Source: Prosopocoilus inquinatus (taxonomy: Eukaryota; Arthropoda; Insecta; Coleoptera; Lucanidae). Taken from it: a stretch of DNA of 64,000 bases. The notes below the pieces were generated by a model. It searched no databases. It was not told the DNA's origin and saw nothing but the letters and a program-made list of their open reading frames with translations. A program made the translations under genes and the position numbers. The stretch is from assembly GCA_036172665.1 (NCBI GenBank), contig CM069880.1, forward strand, positions 9,054,501 to 9,118,500, written 5' to 3'. Positions 62,101 to 64,000 of the stretch are shown here, piece after piece (positions within the stretch are counted from its first letter, which is position 1; the number at the start of each line of letters is the position of its first letter).

Positions 62101-62177
62101 AATCACTTGGTATTTTGAACGAAATATAAAAGTTTATAGAAGAATATCTTAAAATACTTACTAGTTCCCACTGGCAT
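23480..62177 (-). CDS. klar: klarsicht-like KASH-domain protein, 18 coding exons
   Basis: Reconstructed as a join of 62162-62177, 57382-57620, 55358-55504, 55093-55291, 54914-55038, 37953-38150, 37574-37696, 35701-35840, 34846-35641, 34561-34784, 34360-34504, 33991-34305, 33838-33928, 28687-28868, 28128-28282, 27627-27840, 27290-27564 and 23480-23708. The total is 3813 nt (1270 residues plus TAA) with every junction GT-AG and in phase. Residues about 86-308 and 890-1194 are helical, charged and spectrin-like; residues 309-890 are mostly acidic, Ser-rich linker. A transmembrane helix (about 1226-1242) precedes a 28-residue luminal tail ending PPPV, with C1247 at -23, the cysteine that pairs with SUN proteins in known KASH-SUN complexes. 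Klarsicht anchors microtubule motors to the outer nuclear envelope and, in flies, also acts in lipid-droplet transport. The paralogue Msp300/nesprin is far longer and has calponin-homology domains, which are absent here. Fly Klar is longer, so N-terminal exons may lie to the right: the frame stays open for 31 nt upstream of the chosen ATG. Symbol by recognition, not by search. Confidence 0.85.
23831..23945. repeat. decayed GGGCGCGT-family MITE
   Basis: GGGCGCGTGAAG followed by GCTGAGTTGCTTACT resembles the 18527 element, but the right end is not intact. Confidence 0.5.
24410..24557. mobile_element. GGGCRCGTTCAG-family MITE, larger form
   Basis: It begins GGGGCACGTTCAG and ends CTGAATGATCCCC, with inner inverted segments (GTGCGCTTTGGG and CCAAAGCGCGC). 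It matches 48449-48585 in structure. Confidence 0.75.
24754..25341. mobile_element. foldback MITE copies, TACAGGGTGTAACTTT family
   Basis: A solo end at 24754 is followed after about 85 bp by a complete copy from 24836 to 25341, ending ACACCCTGTATA. The complete copy runs opposite to 16959. Frames in it, such as 25044-25361, have counterparts only in other copies. Confidence 0.82.
25342..26950 (+). repeat. T-rich degenerate tandem array in klar intron 17
   Basis: About 1.6 kb of strongly T-biased sequence. A unit of roughly 300-350 bp recurs, with ACCGACTCCTTTCTA near 25895 and 26253 (ACTGACTTCCTTCTA near 25613) and GTCCATCCATTCATTT near 25690 and 25980. Long Phe- and Ser-rich frames result from composition. 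On the transcribed strand it reads as A-rich intron. Confidence 0.7.
26951..27289. other. klar intron 17 remainder, nothing else seen
   Basis: AT-rich intronic sequence between the T-rich array and the klar exon at 27290. No further exon could be supported. Confidence 0.5.
27290..27564 (-). CDS. klar: klar exon 17
   Basis: Acceptor CTACTTCCAG and donor CAAAG|GTAAGA enclose 275 nt (residues 1104-1194). It carries GSFSDSGISDEGSEHELGER followed by two long charged helices (HRLTAIRRLVRQLEIMM and EDLKNLQTKCRTLVSR). This last spectrin-like bundle directly precedes the KASH exon and is one of the segments on which the klarsicht call rests. Confidence 0.92.
27627..27840 (-). CDS. klar: klar exon 16
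   Basis: Acceptor TTTGATGTAG and donor ATGCAG|GTGTGG enclose 214 nt (residues 1032-1103). The long helix DRIAQLKDLRQTWQLLETRL is a clear spectrin-like helix, and a second helix follows (MAASIRDVDKLLSD). The intron to exon 17 is only 62 bp. Confidence 0.9.
28128..28282 (-). CDS. klar: klar exon 15
   Basis: Acceptor TTTCCTCCGCAG and donor GGCAG|GTAAGTG enclose 155 nt, phase 0 in and phase 2 out. The peptide has helices KKKLLSLNIAVHRFI and SELYHLWYDIHG, the pattern of a spectrin-like three-helix bundle. Confidence 0.88.
28687..28868 (-). CDS. klar: klar exon 14
   Basis: Acceptor TTTTTGTTGCAG and donor TCG|GTGAGT enclose 182 nt (residues 920-980). A long charged helix (ELVAHWRNLKERVSTMQEYR) of spectrin type is followed by KKPAPTDP and an Asp-rich turn. 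Two bases at the start complete the Glu codon split with exon 13. Confidence 0.9.
28869..30737. other. klar intron 13, non-repetitive part
   Basis: AT-rich intron sequence with no supported exon. It borders the 115/128-bp minisatellite. Confidence 0.5.
30738..31990 (+). repeat. minisatellite with two unit types (115 and 128 bp) in klar intron 13
   Basis: Units begin GAATCTTGCTACCAGGATC at 30738 (slightly altered), 30852, 30967, 31082, 31210, 31325, 31440, 31568, 31683, 31811 and 31926 (partial). Type A (115 bp) carries GGATCCGGCGTTGAAAATTT. Type B (128 bp) carries GAACAGAGAGTAACCGGAGC. The order is A A A B A A B A B A. Both share the first 40 bp and CCCGCCAATTTT. Frames crossing the array are artefacts. 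Confidence 0.95.
32136..32181. repeat. TA dinucleotide microsatellite
   Basis: An uninterrupted TA run of more than 40 bp lies in the klar intron, just beyond the minisatellite. Confidence 0.95.
32182..33837. other. klar intron 13, exon-proximal part
   Basis: AT-rich intron with no supported exon or clear repeat. Confidence 0.5.
33838..33928 (-). CDS. klar: klar exon 13
   Basis: Acceptor CTTTTTCTAG and donor TTTCAG|GTAGGA enclose 91 nt, phase 0 in and phase 1 out. The peptide (KDVMDTCDRYIKSLVVKPPQ and following) is a short helix plus linker. The next intron of about 5 kb holds the 115/128-bp minisatellite. Confidence 0.85.
33991..34305 (-). CDS. klar: klar exon 12
   Basis: Acceptor GTTTTTAG and donor ATA|GTAAGTG enclose 105 codons, phase 0 at both ends. 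It opens EKYLSEPYSEAHDSDAARKL, then an aromatic helix (EFGEDYRNFLGSQSDW), an acidic turn (DVYDSDSDVEDF) and a helix (HLLQESRDKFVCTNELYKRQ). This is the start of the C-terminal spectrin-like region. Confidence 0.9.
34360..34504 (-). CDS. klar: klar exon 11
   Basis: Acceptor TGTTTAAG and donor AGAG|GTTGTT enclose 145 nt, phase 2 in and phase 0 out. It ends in a helix start (SMSEQAWDGFQE) with the Trp placement typical of spectrin-like repeats. Acceptor and donor are weaker than elsewhere, but the frame fits both neighbours exactly. Confidence 0.83.
34561..34784 (-). CDS. klar: klar exon 10
   Basis: Acceptor AAATCGCAG and donor AAAAG|GTGACT enclose 224 nt, phase 0 in and phase 2 out. The peptide is Ser/Thr-rich with SGSFSGHSHVPSTSD and a strongly acidic end (GAESDDERKMK). 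The following intron is only 56 bp. A second CAG lies 11 nt downstream but would break the phase. Confidence 0.82.
34846..35641 (-). CDS. klar: klar exon 9, largest
   Basis: Acceptor TTTATAG and donor AGC|GTAAGT enclose 796 nt for residues 396-661. The exon is acidic and low in hydrophobics: YYFRHIDTDSDMEKAER near its start, a helical NWLVQKAEELV, the VKEWLNMDKPE segment, then a Ser/Asn-rich stretch ending in a basic cluster (ARRKRLKLKK). This looks like the long linker of Klarsicht. The plus-strand frame across it (34850-35494) is a shadow. Confidence 0.9.
35701..35840 (-). CDS. klar: klar exon 8
   Basis: Acceptor TTTATTCCAG and donor GAA|GTAGTA enclose 140 nt, phase 0 in and phase 2 out. 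It encodes an Asp/Glu-rich segment (DEIDGVDDELCIRDEYDG) with a short helix (RLCLRELVDIVA). The next intron is only 57-59 bp and contains a run of TTAA repeats. Confidence 0.87.
35865..37540 (+). repeat. tandem array with conserved hairpin filling klar intron 7
   Basis: About five units of 250-450 bp. Each contains the hairpin CCTTAAGCATAGGCAAYC ... GGTTGCCTATACTTAAGG, seen near 35900, 36150, 36520, 36860 and (imperfect) 37310, with CAGTTTTCCATT and GACTTTTGCATT downstream. The array occupies nearly the whole intron between the exons at 35840 and 37574. Confidence 0.9.
37574..37696 (-). CDS. klar: klar exon 7
   Basis: Acceptor TTTTTTTCAG and donor GAG|GTAAGC enclose 41 codons, phase 0 at both ends. 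The peptide is acidic and Ser-rich (SPSSKSSSSDEHTPNE), consistent with a disordered linker after the N-terminal helices. Confidence 0.87.
37953..38150 (-). CDS. klar: klar exon 6
   Basis: Acceptor CTTTTTTCAG and donor AAC|GTAAGTC enclose 66 codons, phase 0 at both ends. The helical peptide begins LLHSDIENHGKIVSSIVKLC, continuing the helix cut off at exon 5, and contains a second helix with the KRWHLLFLKSLEWQ pattern. It completes a spectrin-like repeat. Confidence 0.88.
38151..38980. other. start of the 16.8-kb klar intron, no exon seen
   Basis: AT-rich intron sequence. Short frames at 38549 and 38722 have no supporting features. Confidence 0.45.
38981..39830. mobile_element. 850-bp foldback element in klar intron 5
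   Basis: It begins ATACAGGGTCTTTCAAAAAG and ends GCGCACTGTATA. The arms are complementary over most of their length (ACGGTATACAGCGTGGAC near 39115 against GTCCACGCTGTATACCGT near 39705, and AAAGTGCCCTTATTTTA against its complement). Its left arm is homologous to the module at 2011-2282. No transposase frame. Confidence 0.85.
39831..39982. mobile_element. palindromic MITE adjoining the foldback
   Basis: CTGTTTGATTTTAGCTGT at 39837 is mirrored by ACAGCTAAAATCAAACA at 39960, separated by a unique loop. It abuts the foldback element directly. Confidence 0.8.
39983..41645. other. klar intron, no exon seen
   Basis: It starts with a probable repeat end (TATACAGGATGTTTTTGGAG). The rest is AT-rich with a short TTAA run near 40597-40613. 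No supported exon until the candidate at 41646. Confidence 0.45.
41646..41719 (-). CDS. candidate alternative first coding exon in klar intron 5
   Basis: In a CpG-richer island on the minus strand, an ATG at 41717-41719 opens 24 codons plus two bases ending at a strong donor (AAAG|GTGAGTG). The frame is open for seven more codons upstream to a stop. The peptide (MCTGRDIFPETVSQLPPPPR then HVNE) looks like protein rather than intron. Exit phase 2 would fit the klar exons that begin at 35641, 34504, 27840 or 23708; joined to 35641 it would give a shorter Klar lacking the N-terminal helices. An inner GTAAGC donor near 41690 would give phase 0 and fit the exon at 38150. It could also belong to another gene. 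Confidence 0.35.
42240..43200 (+). repeat. degenerate repeats, about 270-450 bp apart, in klar intron 5
   Basis: The block GGCAATTTGAAGGC or CAATTTGGAAGTGCAA, then a CAAAATGGAAATTAA-like part, AAGGCTGCCCTCACAC and TTTTACATCATCGCA, recurs near 42240, 42515 and 42970. Copies are considerably diverged. Confidence 0.65.
43200..44290 (+). repeat. tandem array, units about 165-290 bp, in klar intron 5
   Basis: The block TTGATGACAAAGCAAATCG (with variants), then TTTTAGTAAAAACA, TACTTGAACCTATTTAAAA and GTGTAGGGGCAGCCTA, recurs at about 43225, 43400, 43565, 43850 and 44130. Two units carry an extra ~115-bp insert (CAGTTTAAACAGTGACWTCT). Confidence 0.85.
44291..46218. other. klar intron, no exon seen
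   Basis: AT-rich sequence. Repeat-end motifs (GACCCTGTATATC near 45299 and TATACAGGGTCTACC near 45332) face each other. No coding evidence. Confidence 0.45.
46219..46360 (+). mobile_element. 5' fragment of the TACAGGGTGTAACTTT foldback MITE
   Basis: About 140 bp match the left part of the copy at 24836 (TACAGGGTGTAACTTTTAT, CACGTCGAATTATGAAAAAA, TTTCTGAGATACAGGGTC) and then break off. Confidence 0.75.
46390..47301 (-). repeat. inverted copy of the companion repeat at 17458-18450
   Basis: Reverse-complement match to 17458-18450, for example TTGGTGCCGTTATTGTTTAG, CGATCGTCATTTGTTT and GATCACCTGATCCA. Again a foldback MITE directly follows, at 47302. Confidence 0.8.
47302..47786. mobile_element. 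foldback MITE, TACAGGGTGTAACTTT family, full copy
   Basis: It begins TACAGGATGTAACTTTTATG and ends GTTACACCCTGTATA, with the internal TTTCTCAG, CGACGTAAGAGTAAAGTACC and TTATATCTCAGAAAC segments of the family. Confidence 0.85.
48228..48447 (+). repeat. dispersed repeat shared with 19736 and 61208
   Basis: TTGTGACGTTTGCGCACTTT and AATAACATTAATGACAGCTC match the copy at 61208-61436 in order and spacing. The right end abuts a GGGCGCGTTCAG element at 48449. Confidence 0.75.
48449..48585. mobile_element. GGGCGCGTTCAG-family MITE
   Basis: It starts GGGCGCGTTCAGGAATCG, ends TGAATAGGCTCCC and includes an AGC trinucleotide run. The same family is at 24410, and a solo end (GGGCGCGTTCAGGAACTG) is at 48918. 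Confidence 0.7.
48755..48782. repeat. ATTT tetranucleotide run
   Basis: Seven uninterrupted units of an ATTT-type repeat in klar intron 5. Confidence 0.85.
49457..49487. repeat. TTAA microsatellite
   Basis: Uninterrupted TTAA repeats over about 30 bp. Similar runs occur at 24285, 35650 and 40597. Confidence 0.9.
49591..49707. mobile_element. 117-bp palindromic MITE
   Basis: GTACTACGACACTCAACTTA at the left end is mirrored by TAAGTTGAACGTCGTAGTAC at the right. A further small hairpin (GTAGGTTCACAACCTAC) lies just upstream. Confidence 0.82.
49708..51519. other. klar intron, no exon seen
   Basis: AT-rich sequence without supported exons or obvious repeats. Confidence 0.45.
51520..51621. mobile_element. 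palindromic element, about 100 bp
   Basis: The arms GAGCACTCTGCAGTATCTCC and GGAGATACTCCCAGAGTGCTC face each other around a short TTTTAACCGCATAC-type loop. A diverged relative may lie at 48690-48740. Confidence 0.75.
52123..52160 (-). CDS. candidate alternative first coding exon in klar intron 5
   Basis: On the minus strand an ATG at 52158-52160 opens 12 codons (MTETAHKTAEKF) plus two bases up to a strong donor, CAC|GTGAGTATAA. The exit phase is 2, the same as the candidate at 41646, as expected if both feed a shared downstream exon. The upstream 52.16-52.56 kb is richer in CpG than its surroundings. The peptide is too short to recognise. Confidence 0.25.
52590..54913. other. klar intron, no exon seen
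   Basis: AT-rich intronic DNA between the 52.1-kb candidate exon and exon 5. The frame at 52565-52993 crosses an A homopolymer and shows no recognisable domain. Confidence 0.45.
54914..55038 (-). CDS. klar: klar exon 5
   Basis: Acceptor CTGTTCCAG and donor AAG|GTAAGT enclose 125 nt (residues 201-242). The peptide WIKNIETILQPVDFRVKW then KAEIEKKALEHK is helical and breaks off in mid-helix at the donor. The following intron is the longest in the gene, about 16.8 kb, yet the next exon resumes the same heptad pattern. Confidence 0.88.
55093..55291 (-). CDS. klar: klar exon 4
   Basis: Acceptor GCTTTCAG and donor TTAG|GTAATA enclose 199 nt for residues 135-200. It includes a helix with HPEAQEEVLWRV and LNSKWESIESVL, typical of spectrin-repeat helices, then a Cys-containing loop. 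It exits in phase 1. Confidence 0.88.
55358..55504 (-). CDS. klar: klar exon 3
   Basis: Bounded by acceptor TTGTTTATAG and donor GTAAGTTTT, this exon has 49 codons, phase 0 at both ends. It encodes an amphipathic helix (EVFCKHFSELYSWLNSIQEA) with the Trp and Leu spacing of spectrin-like repeats. The intron to exon 4 is only 66 bp. Confidence 0.88.
55505..57381. other. klar intron 2; one dispersed hairpin at 56175-56320
   Basis: TTTAATCTCAAACCGGAC near 56208 and GTCCGGTTTGGGATTAAA near 56289 are inverted ends around a segment shared with 11451-11570. The rest is unremarkable intron. Confidence 0.6.
57382..57620 (-). CDS. klar: klar exon 2
   Basis: Acceptor TTTGTTTCAG and donor CCAG|GTTAGT flank 239 nt encoding residues 6-85. 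The peptide is Ser-rich, then strongly basic (KRRR, WRR), and ends in a hydrophilic helix-like stretch (QKDDFWSALQANYNYIMDNQ). It enters with two bases and leaves in phase 0, matching both neighbours. Confidence 0.85.
57621..58354. other. klar intron 1, proximal part
   Basis: AT-rich intron with no supported exon. Short frames on both strands lack any recognisable feature. Confidence 0.45.
58355..58459. mobile_element. 105-bp palindromic MITE
   Basis: It begins TTAGGTTGGCGACA and ends TGTCGCCAACTTA, with inner complementary segments (TTGTTGACATCTC side and TTGACGTTTG side) less well matched. Confidence 0.65.
58500..61170 (-). repeat. expanded companion-repeat region with dimeric tandem array
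   Basis: The ends match the repeat at 17458-18450. The middle (about 59130-60900) is an array with TTAAACAATAAC at 59408, 59691, 59969, 60254 and 60537. Units 59408 and 59969 are near-identical (both with GAGACGATCGC), as are 59691 and 60254 (both with CGACAACAACGC). The Phe-rich minus-strand frames at 59403-60464 come from the array. Confidence 0.88.
61208..61436 (+). repeat. dispersed repeat shared with 19736 and 48228
   Basis: GTTAACCTATAAAAAG, GTGACGCTTTCGCACTTTTA and AAAACGCCATCTGTTGG match the other two copies. It follows directly after the companion-repeat region. Confidence 0.72.
61437..62161. other. klar intron 1, distal part
   Basis: AT-rich intron between the repeats and exon 1. 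Nothing else supported. Confidence 0.45.
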
Positions 62178-62208
62178 TTTGGCGGTTCTTGTCGCACGTA
62201 ATCTTAAT
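62162..62208 (-). CDS. klar: klar exon 1 of this model (putative start)
   Basis: On the minus strand a TTTACAG acceptor opens the exon and a GTAAGTATT donor closes it after ATG plus four codons and one base (phase 1). The ATG is at 62175-62177. The 31 nt between acceptor and ATG contain no in-frame stop, so this may be an internal coding exon of a longer protein rather than the true start. The next exon supplies the two bases that complete a Ser codon. Confidence 0.6.
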
Positions 62209-63150
62209 CTGTAAATAAAATATATATATACATTTTTTGTAAAGTAGAATTAATTCGACTTAACTAATTTAAAACAACATAATTAAAAATTATAATCTTC
62301 GTGTTATTCGCGTGAATAAGAAACAAGTTCAAAAACCTCAAATATTTAAAGAAATAAAATCTTTATTTCAGGCTGAGTTGTAACTTGTAACAACGCATCC
62401 GCGTACTCTATTTTCTCCAGCGAGATAAAATAGGTGAGCTATATCTGTTGAATATAAATAGTGTGGCTATTTTGATTGCAATAAATTTAATTTGTTGAAG
62501 GCAACGAAATTTTTGAATATGTACTTAAATTCCATCTATCGTCGTCCATAAGGTCAACGAACACGGCCAAAAATTATTTATTTACACTGCGTCAACAACA
62601 CCGAATTCAAATTTATTCTGAAGGAATAGCACAAGTTTATTACAAAATTCTAATCTCTATGTTTACCGCTAAACACTTTCTACATTAGAGCTGAATAATT
62701 TCTACATGTCGTTTTGAAAGTAACGTTGTAACTCAAATACATATTTAATTATGAACTAATATTTGAGCTGATGTTTCAACGCAGTAGATAATCTGAGGGT
62801 AAAGTTATATTGACCGGATTATCTCTACTTATCATCGAATTTAAAATACACTCCTGTACTCCTGTACAAAAAAAAAGAATGCAATGGTGTGACAGTTTGT
62901 ACGATTTAAAAACCTGGGAGACAAATCAAAACTAAATAAGCTTAGCACATCATAGAGAAAATTTGGGATTAAATAAGAAATCTAATTTTAAGAAATATAA
63001 TATCTCACCTACGCGCATCATTACATACACCCACTATAACATAACATACGACAAATATAGGTGTTGTAGGACCAGTTTTTTTCTTTTTGTAGGTAAGTAC
63101 CGATTTATAAACAAGGTGAACCCATGTTTTAAACAGTGGTGGCACACAAT
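62209..63150. other. upstream of klar exon 1, no feature seen
   Basis: Begins with the polypyrimidine acceptor of exon 1, so it is an intron of the primary transcript. No upstream exon could be identified before the satellite. Confidence 0.45.
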
Positions 63151-64000
63151 CTGTAATTTAAAAATTACACAATGGGAGTGGGACAACAAAATTGAGCCAC
63201 CCTATAGTATACAAACTGTCCAAAATAAAGTTGATTATGTTTCGCGTTTTAGGCTTCTTTAAAGAAGTCTCGGCAGAGTTAAAATATTTCGTACAGTTTC
63301 TGGGCTTCACCGAGATTTCGATGGGGGACAACAAAATTGTGTCACCCTGTGACGAGTTGCCTGTTACTAATCACTTGATTAAACCTACTCTTTTAAAATT
63401 ACATAAAAGAATTACATTAGTATCAGATTGTAATTTAAAAATTACAAAATGGGAATGGGACAACAACATTGCGTCAACTGTCAAAAAATAAAGTTGATTA
63501 AATGTGAAATACGTTTCGTGTTTTTGGCTACTTTAAAGACATCTCGGCAGAGTTAAAACATTTCGTACAGTTTCTGGGCTTCACTGAGATTTCGATGGGG
63601 GACAACAAAATTGTGTCACCCCGTACATACACGAGTTGCCTGTTACTAATCACTTGATTAAACCTACTCTCTTAAAATTACATAAAAGAATTACATTTGT
63701 TTCGGTTTGTAATTTAAAAATTACAAAATGGGAATGGGACAACAACATTGAGTCAACTGTCAAAAAATAAAGTTGATTAAATGTGAAATACGTTTCGTGT
63801 TTTTGGCTTCTTTAAAGACATCTCGGCAGAGTTAAAATATTTCGTACAGTTTCTGGGCTTCACTGAGATTTCGATGGGGGATAACAAAATTGTGGCACCC
63901 TGTACATACACGAGTTGCCTGTTACTAATCACTTGATTAAACCTACTCTTTTAAAATTACATTTGTTTCGGTTTGTAATTTAAAAATTACAAAATAGGAA
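63150..64000 (+). repeat. tandem array, unit about 277 bp, running off the window
   Basis: GTAATTTAAAAATTAC, itself a palindrome, recurs at about 63153, 63430, 63708 and 63975. Between copies lie TTTGGCTTCTTTAAAGACAT, CTCGGCAGAGTTAAAATATT and GAGATTTCGATGGGGGA. Later copies are the most alike. The two predicted frames at 62963-63491 are artefacts of the array. Confidence 0.9.

Noticed and set aside
1..64000. tRNA, rRNA or reverse-transcriptase and transposase genes
   Set aside because: No tRNA-like T-loop with matching stems and no frame with recognisable catalytic motifs was seen; all mobile elements here appear non-autonomous.

Overview
The window is AT-rich metazoan nuclear DNA. It has compact GT-AG introns next to a very long one, and it is packed with short inverted-repeat elements and minisatellites. 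The main gene is an insect-type KASH protein, so the source is an insect. A holometabolous insect, perhaps a beetle, is my guess, but nothing here proves the order. No bacterial gene, tRNA, rRNA or CRISPR array was seen.

The minus strand from about 62.2 kb down to 23.5 kb carries one large gene, reconstructed here as 18 coding exons. All junctions are GT-AG and all phases agree, giving an open frame of 1270 codons plus a stop. It ends in a textbook KASH domain: a transmembrane helix, a luminal tail with a cysteine at position -23, and a terminal Pro-Pro-Pro-Val. With its spectrin-like helices and acidic linkers I call it klarsicht (klar), the outer-nuclear-membrane half of a LINC complex. Two CpG-richer spots inside its 16.8-kb intron (41.6-41.8 and 52.1-52.5 kb) look like alternative first exons. 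Both carry an ATG-open frame and end at a strong donor in the same phase.

At 8.46-8.70 kb, also on the minus strand, lies a GC-rich first coding exon with polyalanine and His-rich stretches and a clean donor. Its partner exons would lie left of the window. From gene order (klar and trachealess are both at cytological 61C in Drosophila), its character and a cluster of ACGTG cores just downstream, I suggest it is the 5' exon of trachealess (trh). No bHLH or PAS sequence is visible, so this is an inference.

The rest is repeats. Long foldback elements lie at 1.1, 14.0, 17.0, 24.8, 39.0 and 47.3 kb, several joined to a constant flanking module. A family of small elements has GGGCGCGTTCAG ends. 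Palindromic MITEs are common. A TA-flanked element interrupts a 125-bp minisatellite at 7.2 kb. Minisatellites lie at 4.0, 6.6, 9.0, 10.2, 30.7, 35.9, 42.2, 43.2, 59.1 and 63.1 kb, and a T-rich array at 25.3-26.9 kb. Three of the arrays (30.7, 35.9 and 43.2 kb) and several foldbacks sit inside klar introns.

I found no new multi-gene system. The points most worth following up are the complete klar model, its putative internal promoters, the klar-trh neighbourhood with its ACGTG cluster, and the higher-order minisatellites.
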